From NCBI RefSeq assembly GCF_029892965.1, contig NZ_JARXWN010000006.1, forward strand, positions 1 to 64,000: 64,000 nt of DNA. Reading direction: 5' to 3'. Origin of the DNA: Dysgonomonas sp. PF1-14 (GTDB lineage: Bacteria; Bacteroidota; Bacteroidia; Bacteroidales; Dysgonomonadaceae). Positions within the stretch are counted from its first letter, which is position 1; each line of letters begins with the position of its first letter. This document shows, in pieces, positions 19,073 to 27,975 of this stretch. The notes under the pieces were generated by a model, which saw only the letters and a list, made by a program, of their open reading frames with translations, searched no databases and was not told where the DNA came from. Both the position numbers and the translations under genes were made by a program.

Positions 19073-19138
19073 AAGTATAATATTGAATAAGAGAACCTTA
19101 ATGTAAAACCTCGGAGGGGTAATAATACCATAAACATA

Positions 19139-20110
19139 ATGAATGTAATAGGAATAGATCTTGGAGGAACCAAAGTCACTGGTGCCATATTTGATGATAA
19201 AGGAACTGTCATTAAAAAAGAATTTTTCTTTCTGGAAAAAAGAAAGGGAAAGGAGGTGGGTGAGCTAATCCGTTCTTTGATAGATAATTTAATGGGCTAT
19301 CTTGGAAAAGAAGCCGGAATAGTAACTGCAATAGGAATATGTGTCCCCGGCATAGCTGACGCTAAAACGGGGGAAGTATGGGCACCCAATATCCCTGAAT
19401 GGACTAACTATCGGCTACAGGAAGAACTTGAAAAGCATGTAGAACAATATGATATCAAGGTGTATGTAGCAAGCGACCGCACATGTTATATATTAGGTGA
19501 GCGGTGGATAGGGCAGGCCAAAGGGTGCGATAATGCAGTCTTTTTTGCAGTAGGGACAGGTATCGGCTTGGGTATCCTGCTTGATGGAAATATTGTTCAC
19601 GGACATGCAGATGTGGTTGGGGCAATAGGCTGGATGGCATTGCAAACACCTTATAGAGAGGAATATGAAGAGTGTGGCTGTTTCGAAACTTATGCTTCGG
19701 GCGAAGGGATAGCAAAACAAGCCCGGGCAATGCTGAAATCTAACGCGCCTTTATATAAAGAAAGTTCGCTGAGGCGTAAAAACCCGGAAGATGTAACGTC
19801 GCATGATGTATTCTTTGCTTATATGCAAAAAGATCCTCTGGCTGTGCATGTGCTGAATAAGGCAATAGAACTGTGGGGCATGGCTGCTGCTAATGTAGTT
19901 AGTCTTTTCAATCCCGAAAAAGTCATTTGGGGTGGCGGTGTATTTGGGCCGGCTCAGCAGTTTATCGACAAAATATATGATGAGGCATGCCGATGGGCTC
20001 AGCCTATCAGTATCAAACAAGCGAAGTTTGAATACTCCCTTCTTTCGGGTGATGCGGGATTATATGGAGCAGGCTATCTGGCCTTGAAATCGATAAATGA
20101 GAAACTATGA
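19139..20110 (+). CDS. Atypical ROK-family sugar kinase
   Basis: 323 residues. The N-terminal phosphate loop DLGGTK (7-12), Asp113 in ASDRT (catalytic base position) and the second loop VGTGIGLG (138-145) are present. Two hallmark ROK features are altered. The sugar-contacting GE-x-GH segment reads GAIGW (161-165), so Glu and His become Ala and Trp. The CxCGxxGCxE zinc motif is reduced to ECGCFE with only Cys179 and Cys181. The protein therefore probably still binds ATP but phosphorylates a different or modified sugar, or acts as a sensor; there is no N-terminal HTH, so it is not a NagC-type repressor. Its stop overlaps the MFS start by 4 bp (ATGA), giving translational coupling. Compare the orthodox ROK at 52586. 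Confidence 0.85.
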   Translation: MNVIGIDLGGTKVTGAIFDDKGTVIKKEFFFLEKRKGKEVGELIRSLIDNLMGYLGKEAGIVTAIGICVPGIADAKTGEVWAPNIPEWTNYRLQEELEKHVEQYDIKVYVASDRTCYILGERWIGQAKGCDNAVFFAVGTGIGLGILLDGNIVHGHADVVGAIGWMALQTPYREEYEECGCFETYASGEGIAKQARAMLKSNAPLYKESSLRRKNPEDVTSHDVFFAYMQKDPLAVHVLNKAIELWGMAAANVVSLFNPEKVIWGGGVFGPAQQFIDKIYDEACRWAQPISIKQAKFEYSLLSGDAGLYGAGYLALKSINEKL

Positions 20111-21258
20111 TCACTTTTGATAAAACCAGAGTTTACATTGCTGCCTGCATAGGGATGATGTTTTTTGGTGTTGCGTTTATTGTGATGGGTTCTGTGCTTC
20201 CTGCTATGACGCTTAAGTATGGGCTGAACGAAATGCAATCGTCGTCGCTGGTTACATTTCTGCCTATTGGGGTTTTGGTGGGTTCGCTGTTGTTTGGTCC
20301 GGTGGTAGATCGGTTCGGATACAAAAGCCTGCTGATAACAAGTACTGTCTTGGTAGGATTGGGGCTGCTGGGGCTTTCCTATTTCGACAACTTCAACGTG
20401 CTCCGGCTGTTTATATTTATAATCGGTTTGGGCGGGGGTATTCTCAATGGCGAAACGAATGCTATTGTAGCCGAAATATACAGTGGCGATAAGAGTGCTT
20501 CGAAACTCAGTCTTCTGGGAATGTGTTATGGAATAGGAGCTTTGGGAGTTCCCCTGATATTGAGTTTCTTCTCGGCTAAGTATTCATATGAAGTAATTCT
20601 CCGGTGGACTACTTTGGTGATATTATTAAGTGTTGTGTATTTTTTGTTCACCAAATTCCCCGAATCTAAGTATAAGCAGGGCTTTCCTATTAAATCGGCA
20701 CTGAAGCTGATAAAAGAGCCGGTATTGCTGTTGATGGGTTTTATCCTCTTTTTCCAGAGCGGACTGGAGGGGCTGTTTAATAACTGGAGTACTACCTATC
20801 TGATAAATGCAAATATCGGTCACGATGAGGCGCTTCTGTCATTAACGGCTTTAGTTGCCGGAATAACTGTTGCCCGGTTGTTACTCAGTTACTTACTGAT
20901 AAGAATCAACACACAATATATACTATATGCAGGGCTGCTGATATTGGCTGCCGGAATAGCAGTACTAAACTATGCCGGTTCATTTTGGGGTGGTGCAATA
21001 GCCCTGTTTACTGTCGGAGTTGGGCTTGCAGGTGTGTTCCCTATTGTAATTGGACGGATAGGGACATTGTATAAGGAAATGTCGGGAACGGCTATCGGAT
21101 TTGCTTTGTTTATTGCGCTGAGTGGCAATTCTCTTTTAAATCTGCTGATGGGTGTAGTGGCTAAAGAGTATCAGATAGTAATTTTCCCTGTATTCCTGAT
21201 TGTCTGTGTTGTAATACAGGCTGTATTGATTGTAGTGAGTAAAAAACATATAAATTGA
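20107..21258 (+). CDS. MFS sugar transporter
   Basis: 383 residues, about 12 hydrophobic segments. The MFS loop 2-3 motif is present as GPVVDRFGYKSLL after the second segment. General shape resembles FucP/NagP-type sugar:H+ symporters of the inner membrane, which import the mono- or disaccharide made in the periplasm. It is translationally coupled to the upstream ROK gene by an ATGA overlap, so the two probably take up and phosphorylate the same sugar. The substrate is not deducible beyond the amino-sugar context of GH20/GH9 downstream. Confidence 0.87.
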   Translation: MITFDKTRVYIAACIGMMFFGVAFIVMGSVLPAMTLKYGLNEMQSSSLVTFLPIGVLVGSLLFGPVVDRFGYKSLLITSTVLVGLGLLGLSYFDNFNVLRLFIFIIGLGGGILNGETNAIVAEIYSGDKSASKLSLLGMCYGIGALGVPLILSFFSAKYSYEVILRWTTLVILLSVVYFLFTKFPESKYKQGFPIKSALKLIKEPVLLLMGFILFFQSGLEGLFNNWSTTYLINANIGHDEALLSLTALVAGITVARLLLSYLLIRINTQYILYAGLLILAAGIAVLNYAGSFWGGAIALFTVGVGLAGVFPIVIGRIGTLYKEMSGTAIGFALFIALSGNSLLNLLMGVVAKEYQIVIFPVFLIVCVVIQAVLIVVSKKHIN

Positions 21259-21369
21259 ATAGTCATTAGATTTATGAGTGGTTTACCCTTGTTCGAACTC
21301 ACTGCCCATGCAGACTTGAAAATATATTAACATTAAAAATAAGTCAAACTAAATTAATCGAAAAAAATT

Positions 21370-22131
21370 ATGTTAGCATTAGAGTGGTTAAAGAATGCCA
21401 GAGGCATTATGGATAAAATTGAGGAAACTCAGATGGATAATATCAAAGCAGCAGCTAAAATAATGGCTGATTGTATAGAAAAAGAAAACTGGGTACATAC
21501 ATTTGGTTGCGGCCATGCCACTATTCCCATCGAAGAAATGTATCCTCGTATTGGTGGATTCGTAGGTTTTCATCCCATAGTAGAGCTTCCTATGACATTC
21601 TTTACAGGTATTACAGGACAAATGGGTATCAATCAGTTCCTGTTTTTGGAAAGATGCCAGGGCTATGGTAACGCGATAATGAAACAATACGACTTCGACA
21701 AAAACGATTGTATATGGCTGTTCTCTCATACAGGGATAAACAATGTAAACATTGATGTAGCACTGGAAGCGAAAGAACGCGGAATGAAAGTAATTGTTTA
21801 CGGTTCTGCTGCCGAAGCTAAGGGCAAAACAACCCGCCATCCATCGGGCAAAACATTGTTTGAACTGGCCGACGTTGTTGTCGATTCATGTGTGCCTGTG
21901 ATAGATGCTTCAGTTGTCCTTAAAAACCATCAGGATAAGATAGGGCCTGTATCTACTTTGGCATTTGTTACATTGGTTTGGATGACAATCACTACAGTAG
22001 CCGAAATACTTGCCGATAGGGGTGTAAAACTGTATATACATCCATCTCACAATGTGCCGGGAGATACTACTGCCCATGAGCGTCTGGATACTTGTTTGCT
22101 TGAATATAAAAGAAGAGTTTCAAAATTGTAA
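21370..22131 (+). CDS. SIS-domain sugar isomerase-like protein (UPF0309 type)
   Basis: 253 residues. A single SIS fold: WVHTFGCGHATIPIEEM (about 37-55) is the phosphosugar-binding strand-loop of the UPF0309 group, and WLFSHTGINNVNIDVALEA and GMKVIVYGSAA are the second half. SIS proteins isomerise, deaminate or de-etherify phosphosugars (GmhA, NagB2/GlmS, MurQ); this subgroup has no firm assigned reaction that I know of. It is in line with the ROK and MFS genes upstream (112-bp gap) and the creatininase-family gene 9 bp downstream, so it likely acts on the phosphorylated product of the kinase. Confidence 0.8.
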   Translation: MLALEWLKNARGIMDKIEETQMDNIKAAAKIMADCIEKENWVHTFGCGHATIPIEEMYPRIGGFVGFHPIVELPMTFFTGITGQMGINQFLFLERCQGYGNAIMKQYDFDKNDCIWLFSHTGINNVNIDVALEAKERGMKVIVYGSAAEAKGKTTRHPSGKTLFELADVVVDSCVPVIDASVVLKNHQDKIGPVSTLAFVTLVWMTITTVAEILADRGVKLYIHPSHNVPGDTTAHERLDTCLLEYKRRVSKL

Positions 22132-22140
22132 TTAAACATT

Positions 22141-22914
22141 ATGAGTTCAAGAATTAAGAGAAATAGAGGGATAGATTTGTTGCAGGAAAATTATGGTGTA
22201 GTAAAAAACAACGCCTACGATTTTGCAATTCTTCCCTGGGGTGCAACCGAACCACATAACAATCATCTGCCATACCTTACTGATTGTTATTTAGCCTATG
22301 CAATAGCGGTAGACTCTGTAAATAAAACTCTTGATAAACACGGGATAAGGGGCATGGTATTGCCCCCTATTCCTCTTGGCAGCCAGAACCCCGGACAAAC
22401 CAATCAACCGTTTTGCCTGCATGGCAGGTATGAAACTCAACGGCTGATAATGCGCGATGTCATAGAGTCGTTGATGAGGCAGGGGCTGAAAAAATTGATC
22501 ATTATGAATGGGCATGGTGGTAACAACTTTAAGAATATGATTCGTGATTTCGATCTGGATTATCCTGATATGGTTATTGCCTGTTGTGAATGGTTCAAAG
22601 TTGTTCCCCAAAAAGAGTATTTCGAATTACCTGACGACCATGCAGGAGAAATGGAAACATCGGTAATGATGTATTATTATCCGCAATTAGTACATTTGGA
22701 AACGGCAGGAGATGGCAGAGTTAACCAGTTCAATATCGAAGCCTTCAACAAAGGTCAGGTTTGGATACCAAGACATTGGGAAAAAATAGCGCCCGATACC
22801 GGAGCAGGAGACCCGAGAAGGGCTACTGATGAAAAAGGAGAAAAATACGCAGCTGATGTTACGGATATATTAGCCGATTTTTATTCTGACTTTGTGACCA
22901 AATCTATTTACTAG
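22141..22914 (+). CDS. Creatininase-family metal-dependent hydrolase
   Basis: 257 residues. All creatininase-fold metal motifs are present: LPWGATEPHNNHLPYLTD (Glu37, His39, Asp48), IMNGHGGNN and DDHAGEMETS (the HAGExETS box). The fold usually breaks C-N bonds of cyclic or acyl amides (creatininase, MftE); from memory a Thermotoga member, IolN, opens an inositol-derived ketone. Here the neighbours are sugar genes (ROK, MFS, SIS, GH20), so true creatinine breakdown is improbable. Removal of an N-acyl group or opening of a keto-sugar is the more natural guess. It follows the SIS gene by 9 bp and precedes GH20 by 26 bp. Confidence 0.83.
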   Translation: MSSRIKRNRGIDLLQENYGVVKNNAYDFAILPWGATEPHNNHLPYLTDCYLAYAIAVDSVNKTLDKHGIRGMVLPPIPLGSQNPGQTNQPFCLHGRYETQRLIMRDVIESLMRQGLKKLIIMNGHGGNNFKNMIRDFDLDYPDMVIACCEWFKVVPQKEYFELPDDHAGEMETSVMMYYYPQLVHLETAGDGRVNQFNIEAFNKGQVWIPRHWEKIAPDTGAGDPRRATDEKGEKYAADVTDILADFYSDFVTKSIY

Positions 22915-22940
22915 TAATATAGCACTAAAAAAAACCGACT

Positions 22941-25223
22941 ATGAGAAGACTTTTATTTTTGTTTATGATACTTGTGACTTCGTTGTCGGCTTGCAATAAG
23001 GTTGTTGTCGAAGCCAATTACAATATTATACCCCTGCCTCAGACGATAGAGATGGTTGAGGGCGAGCCTTTTATATTAGATTCTCTGGTAACAGTTACTT
23101 ACGATACAGGTAATAAGGGTATTGCGAATGTTGCCGGTTTTTTAACCGGATATATCGAACAGGCGGTTGGTCACAGGCTTTCGCACACGTCGGTGCAGGA
23201 AAATAGCTTAAAGAAAACGATTTGCCTGAAAATAAATGATGATATACAACATCCTGAAGGGTATAGGCTTGAGGTAGATAGCATAAATATAACCATTGAA
23301 GGGGCTGACGAAGCCGGGCTTTTCTATGGAGTGCAAACACTGAGGAAATCTATCCCCGTTGTAAATAAAACAGCAATTGTGGTATTCAGTGCTGTAAAGA
23401 TAGAAGACTATCCACGTTTCGCATACAGGGGCATGATGCTCGATGTGAGCCGTCATTTTTGGACAGTCGACTTTATTAAGCGGTACATCGATATATTAGC
23501 GCTACACAACATTAACAAATTCCATATGCACCTGACCGAAGATCAGGGATGGAGAATAGAAATTAAAAGTTATCCGAAGCTTACGCAAGTAGGCTCGAAG
23601 CGAAAAGAAACAATCAAAGGTTTTATAACCGGCGAATACGATAATACACCGCATGGCGGTTTCTACACACAGGAAGAACTAAAAGATATTGTGCAATACG
23701 CTGCGCAGCGTTATATAGAAGTAATTCCAGAAGTAGACCTTCCGGGGCATATGTTGGCCGCATTGGCTTCGTATCCGGAATTGGGTTGCACAGGCGGCCC
23801 GTATGAGGTGGCAACTAAATGGGGAATACATTCGGATGTGCTTTGTGGCGGAAACGAAAAAACATACGAGTTTCTGGAAAAAGTATTTACTGAGATATTC
23901 GAAATATTTCCGTCTCAATATATCCATATAGGAGGTGATGAGTGTCCTAAAACCAGATGGAAAGAATGTCCGAAATGTCAGGCTAAGATTAAGCTGCTGG
24001 GCTTGGTGGACGACAAGGATTATACCAAAGAGAGCAAATTGCAAAGCCATATGACACACCGGCTTGAAAAGTTTATTAGTAGTCGTGGACGTAAGTTGGT
24101 TGGTTGGGATGAAATCATAGAAGGCGGACTGGCGCCGAATGCTACGGTTATGTCGTGGCGTGGCGAGAAGGGTGCGCAGATCGCTGCCCGGATGGGGCGC
24201 GATATTATTATGGCTCCTAATTCGCATTTGTATTTCGATTACTATCAAACCGAAAATACAAAGACAGAACCCCCTGCATTTCCCGAAACTAATACGATGG
24301 AGGAGGTATATAATTTCAATCCTATACCAGGCGGTTTGACAGAGGAAGAAGCCAAACATATTATCGGGGTTCAGGCAAATCTGTGGGTGGAACAAATAAA
24401 AGAAGAAAGCCATGTGGAATATATGCTATTGCCGCGACTGGCTGCATTGGCCGAAATACAATGGAAAAACGATGTAAATAAAGATTATCCCGATTTTCTG
24501 AAAAGGACAGAACGGTTTATCTCATTATATAATAAGCTTGGATATAATTTTTCTGCCGCTGCATTTGAGCCAAGTGCCAGTTTTATAGAAGATACGGAAA
24601 AGAAAACATTGAAAATAGAACTGTCGACACCAGACAATGCAGATATCTTTTATACTTTGGACGGATCATTGCCTACCCAGAAAAGTAAACGATATACAGA
24701 GCCTGTTCTGTTGGCAGGAAAAGGAGCAATAAAAGCCAGAGCATACCGGAGCAATGAACTGATAGATAATAACCTGTATGTGCAGGATTATACAGTGAAT
24801 AAAACGACCCTCAGAAATGTTGAATTGCTGACCGATGTGAGCCGTTATTTTCAGCCTCCAGGAGGAAAAGCTGTGTTGACTGACGGAAGGCGCGGCAATG
24901 ACTGTCATGTATTCAGCTATACTACTGCATGGCTTGGTTTTAGCGGAAAGATGGTTGCTGTAGTAGATCTGGATGAGGAGCAGGAGATTAGTTCCGTTGT
25001 TGCCGGAACACTGTTAGTGCCGAACTCGAAAGGTGCAAAATATACAATCTCGGTGTCGAAGGACGGTAAAGAATATACCGAAGTATTTTCGGAGCATAAA
25101 TTGTTCAATGCTTTGGATGACTTGAACGCTGATGTGAAGAATACAAGAGCCAGATATGTAAAAGTAGAAATTGAGGCAGATAATTATGCTCATGTTCTTG
25201 TAGATGAAATTATAATTGAATAA
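22941..25223 (+). CDS. GH20 beta-N-acetylhexosaminidase, lipoprotein
   Basis: 760 residues with lipobox LSAC (Cys18). The order is a GH20b N-terminal domain (about 30-150), the catalytic barrel (about 155-500) with GMMLDVSRHFW, HMHLTEDQGWRIEIKSYP and the catalytic Asp333-Glu334 pair in HIGGDECPKTRW, a chitobiase-C-like domain (DIFYTLDGSLPT), and a C-terminal F5/8-like carbohydrate-binding domain (about 630-760). It removes terminal beta-GlcNAc or GalNAc using substrate-assisted catalysis and requires an N-acetyl group. The lipid anchor suggests periplasmic or surface location. It is the last tight member of the ROK-MFS-SIS-creatininase unit and strongly points to an amino-sugar glycan. Confidence 0.93.
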   Translation: MRRLLFLFMILVTSLSACNKVVVEANYNIIPLPQTIEMVEGEPFILDSLVTVTYDTGNKGIANVAGFLTGYIEQAVGHRLSHTSVQENSLKKTICLKINDDIQHPEGYRLEVDSINITIEGADEAGLFYGVQTLRKSIPVVNKTAIVVFSAVKIEDYPRFAYRGMMLDVSRHFWTVDFIKRYIDILALHNINKFHMHLTEDQGWRIEIKSYPKLTQVGSKRKETIKGFITGEYDNTPHGGFYTQEELKDIVQYAAQRYIEVIPEVDLPGHMLAALASYPELGCTGGPYEVATKWGIHSDVLCGGNEKTYEFLEKVFTEIFEIFPSQYIHIGGDECPKTRWKECPKCQAKIKLLGLVDDKDYTKESKLQSHMTHRLEKFISSRGRKLVGWDEIIEGGLAPNATVMSWRGEKGAQIAARMGRDIIMAPNSHLYFDYYQTENTKTEPPAFPETNTMEEVYNFNPIPGGLTEEEAKHIIGVQANLWVEQIKEESHVEYMLLPRLAALAEIQWKNDVNKDYPDFLKRTERFISLYNKLGYNFSAAAFEPSASFIEDTEKKTLKIELSTPDNADIFYTLDGSLPTQKSKRYTEPVLLAGKGAIKARAYRSNELIDNNLYVQDYTVNKTTLRNVELLTDVSRYFQPPGGKAVLTDGRRGNDCHVFSYTTAWLGFSGKMVAVVDLDEEQEISSVVAGTLLVPNSKGAKYTISVSKDGKEYTEVFSEHKLFNALDDLNADVKNTRARYVKVEIEADNYAHVLVDEIIIE

Positions 25224-25243
25224 GAGTCTGTCTAAATTTCTAA
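25223..25243. repeat. Solo MITE-like end
   Basis: GAGTCTGTCTAAATTT immediately after TAA matches the first 16 bases of the MITE inverted repeat with one change. The TAA is the stop codon of the GH20 gene. No second end is seen nearby. Confidence 0.4.
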
Positions 25244-25283
25244 GGCTTTTTTAATAGGACAATAAATAAAAAACCAAATTACT

Positions 25284-27089
25284 ATGAAGCAAAAAATTAT
25301 TACACTTTTGTGTGCAGTAATTTCTACGGTGGCGGTTTTCGGACAATCATCGTGGGTTAGAGTAAATCAGTTAGGGTATATTCCCGACAGCAAAAAGGTT
25401 GCTGTTTTTATCTCATTAGATGACAAATCCGGTCTGAACTTTGATGTAAAAGACAGCAAGACGGGGAAGATTGTGTTTTCCGGCAAGGGTATAACTGCCA
25501 ATGCTGAAAGGTGGGGTATGAAGCAGGCTCACAGACTTAATTTTTCCGGTCTCAGCAAAGAGGGTGTTTACTATATAGAATGTAATGGGGTTAAATCCCC
25601 TGACTTCAGGGTGAATAGTAATGTGTATGACGGAGCTGCCGATTATGTGTTGAACTATATGCGTCAGCAACGTTGCGGATTCAACCCTTATCTTGATACA
25701 GTATGCCATCAGCACGATGGATTCATCGTAGACCATCCTACTTTGGAAGGAACGAAAATAGATGTGAGAGGAGGCTGGCATGATGCTTCTGACTATTTGC
25801 AATACCTGACAACTTCGGCTAATACTACTTTTCAGATGCTGTTTGCATGGCAGCAAACCCCTGATAAGTCGGTATTCAAAGATGAATACGGAGCTGATGG
25901 AAAAAAAGGGGCAAATGGGATTCCTGATATTTTGGACGAGGTGAAATGGGGGCTTGAATGGATGGTAAGGATGAATCCCGAAGCCGAATTGATGTTCAAC
26001 CAGATAGCTGACGACCGCGACCATGCAGGATACCGACTGCCAAGTCGTGATTATGTTGATTATGGATGGGGAGCAGGACAGGGACGCCCTGTATTTCCGG
26101 TAACGGGTAAACCGCAAGGATTGAAAAAGGATAATATGAACCGTTCGACAGGCGTTTCTTCCAGTGCTGCTAAATATGCTTCGGCATTTGCTCTCGGTGC
26201 AGAGATTTTTAAAGATATAGATCCTGATTTCTGCAAAGTGATGGTACAGAAAGGATTGGAGGCTTATGACTATGGAAAAAAATATCCGGGAAATAATCAG
26301 ACAGCCTGTACGGTATCTCCTTATTTCTACGAAGAAGACAACTGGGTCGATGATATGGAACTGGCTGCTGCTGTCAACTACAACCTCTCGCAAAGTAAAG
26401 ACTGGCTGAAAGATGCCGATTACTGGGGACAGTTGGAAGAGGTGACCCCGTGGATGGAACTGGGGCGCGCACGTCACTATCAGTTTTATCCTTTTGTAAA
26501 TCTTGGACACTTTTACCTGGCAAACGGAAAGGACGAGGCAATGAGCAAAAAATATCAGGGCTTTATGAAAATGGGCTTAGATTGCTTATTTAACAGGGCG
26601 AAACAAAATGACGACCCGTTCCTGAATGGTGTTCCTTTTATCTGGTGTTCGAACAATCTGGTGACTGCCGCAGCAACACATGCACAATTATATTATCAGG
26701 CAAGTGGAGACGAGACATATTTGGAAATGGAAGCGGCACTTCGCGATTGGCTGTTTGGGTGCAATCCGTGGGGAACTTCTATGATATCGGGATTGCCTGC
26801 CGACGGCGATTCGCCAATGCACGTACATTCGTCTTATTATACACTGAGGGGCGAAAATACTCCGGGCGGATTGGTTGATGGGCCTATCTATAAATCTATT
26901 TTCAGCAATCTGAGGGGTGTTGGTATTGGCGAAAACGATCCTTATGCCCTGTTTAACAATGGTGCAGCTGTGTATCACGACGATTCAGGCGACTATTCGT
27001 CAAACGAACCTACGATGGATGGGACGGCAAGCCTGACATTTTATTTGTCGACAATGGAGAAGCTGGGGAAGCTTCAAAAAAAAAAGTAG
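25284..27089 (+). CDS. GH9 glycoside hydrolase (N-terminal part of a GH9-deacetylase fusion)
   Basis: 601 residues with a signal peptide ending VAVFGQ (about 21). An Ig-like CelD_N domain (SWVRVNQLGYIPDSKKVAVF) is followed by an (alpha/alpha)6 GH9 barrel. GGWHDASDY gives Asp167 and Asp170, and SSNEPTMDG gives Glu575 as acid. GH9 covers cellulases but also exo-beta-glucosaminidases; with GH20 upstream and a deacetylase domain downstream, a chitosan/chitin-like or other amino-sugar substrate is plausible. The frame closes at LQKKK right after a run of ten A (27076-27085). In the -1 frame the protein would continue into the deacetylase domain (27086-27769), so this is either a slippage-dependent fusion or a frameshift. 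Confidence 0.88.
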   Translation: MKQKIITLLCAVISTVAVFGQSSWVRVNQLGYIPDSKKVAVFISLDDKSGLNFDVKDSKTGKIVFSGKGITANAERWGMKQAHRLNFSGLSKEGVYYIECNGVKSPDFRVNSNVYDGAADYVLNYMRQQRCGFNPYLDTVCHQHDGFIVDHPTLEGTKIDVRGGWHDASDYLQYLTTSANTTFQMLFAWQQTPDKSVFKDEYGADGKKGANGIPDILDEVKWGLEWMVRMNPEAELMFNQIADDRDHAGYRLPSRDYVDYGWGAGQGRPVFPVTGKPQGLKKDNMNRSTGVSSSAAKYASAFALGAEIFKDIDPDFCKVMVQKGLEAYDYGKKYPGNNQTACTVSPYFYEEDNWVDDMELAAAVNYNLSQSKDWLKDADYWGQLEEVTPWMELGRARHYQFYPFVNLGHFYLANGKDEAMSKKYQGFMKMGLDCLFNRAKQNDDPFLNGVPFIWCSNNLVTAAATHAQLYYQASGDETYLEMEAALRDWLFGCNPWGTSMISGLPADGDSPMHVHSSYYTLRGENTPGGLVDGPIYKSIFSNLRGVGIGENDPYALFNNGAAVYHDDSGDYSSNEPTMDGTASLTFYLSTMEKLGKLQKKK

Positions 27090-27769
27090 ATGATGAGCTG
27101 GATGTTTATGGGGCAACCATAAGAAAAAATAAGGGTAAGAAAGAGATTCGCCTGATATTTTCTGCCGATAAAGCATTTGAAGGAGCACCTCATATCTTAC
27201 AAGTGTTGGATAAGCATAAAATAAAAGGCTCTTTCTTTGTTACAGGAAATACGCTTAGGAATGAACGGTTCAAGAAAATTGTCGGCGAAATCATTCAACA
27301 AGGGCATTACCTTGGCGGGCACTCCGATAATCACCTGCAATATGCATCGTGGGAAAACCGTATGTCGTTGGTATCGGCAGATAGTTTGTTGGTCGATTTA
27401 AGAAAAAACTTGGATGAGTTGAATAAATGGGGAATCTCCGACAATAAAGCCATATACTATTTACCTCCCTACGAATATTATAATGCTGAAAATGTAAAAA
27501 ATATGCAGCGGGGTGGGGTAGAAGTAATCAATTATACGCCGGGAATAAGGACTCCTGCCGATTATACTACTCCTGATATGAAGAATTATAAGAGTTCTCA
27601 GGAGTTGATAGACCAGCTTTATCAGTTCGAAAGCGAAAAAGGATTGAATGGGGCTATTATTCTGATTCATCCCGGAACAGTAAATGAACGAACGGATAAA
27701 TTATATAACAGGTTGGATGAAATAATCGTATATCTGAAAAACAAGGGATATAAGTTCTGTAGCTTTTAA
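27086..27769 (+). CDS. Polysaccharide deacetylase (CE4/NodB-like) domain, out of frame with GH9
   Basis: In the -1 frame after the A10 run, about 227 residues read through to a stop at 27767-27769. The linker is VDDELDVYGATIRKNKG, then IRLIFSADKAFEGA (motif 1, with the usual DD changed to AD), SFFVTGN, the HSDNH metal motif (GGHSDNHLQYASWE), YYLPPYEYYN, and AIILIHPGT near the end. The arrangement fits the deacetylase tail found on several Bacteroidota GH9 proteins. No good start exists at the head of the domain: the first Leu/Met-type start at 27203 would cut off motif 1. It is therefore best read as the C-terminal part of the GH9 protein, about 830 residues in total, reached by one added A in mRNA or lost by mutation. 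Confidence 0.75.
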   Translation, partial: VDDELDVYGATIRKNKGKKEIRLIFSADKAFEGAPHILQVLDKHKIKGSFFVTGNTLRNERFKKIVGEIIQQGHYLGGHSDNHLQYASWENRMSLVSADSLLVDLRKNLDELNKWGISDNKAIYYLPPYEYYNAENVKNMQRGGVEVINYTPGIRTPADYTTPDMKNYKSSQELIDQLYQFESEKGLNGAIILIHPGTVNERTDKLYNRLDEIIVYLKNKGYKFCSF

Positions 27770-27787
27770 GAAATGATTTATCTATAT

Positions 27788-27815
27788 ACGCCCCCTTTTC
27801 CCCTTTGGGGTAGGG
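27788..27815. repeat. C/G-rich dispersed repeat remnant
   Basis: CCCCTTTTCCCCTTTGGGGTAGGG in otherwise AT-rich DNA, self-complementary at CCCC-TTT-GGGG. It resembles the short dispersed CCCCT/AGGGG repeats of Bacteroidota genomes and is similar in character to the pair at 50813-50924. Confidence 0.4.
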
Positions 27816-27975
27816 AAATAGGCAAAGCCACGATAAGAATAAAGTAACAAGATGAAAATATGTAAAAACTGTTACTTTTACATACGCTTCGCTCCTGTGA
27901 TTGTTAATTGTTACCTTTTTAGATTAATACACTTAATGTGAATTTGTACCGAGTAACTTTAAATATTTTAATACC

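Noticed and set aside
22141-22914. Creatinine degradation gene
   Set aside because: Metal motifs fit the fold, but all neighbours are sugar genes, so the family name was kept without the reaction.
23679-24413. 244-codon minus-strand open frame opposite GH20
   Set aside because: Antisense shadow of the catalytic barrel; Cys/Phe/His-rich translation with no family resemblance.
27203-27769. Deacetylase as an independent gene starting at 27203
   Set aside because: That start removes motif 1 of the domain; the frame is open back to the A10 run, so a GH9 fusion is the better reading.
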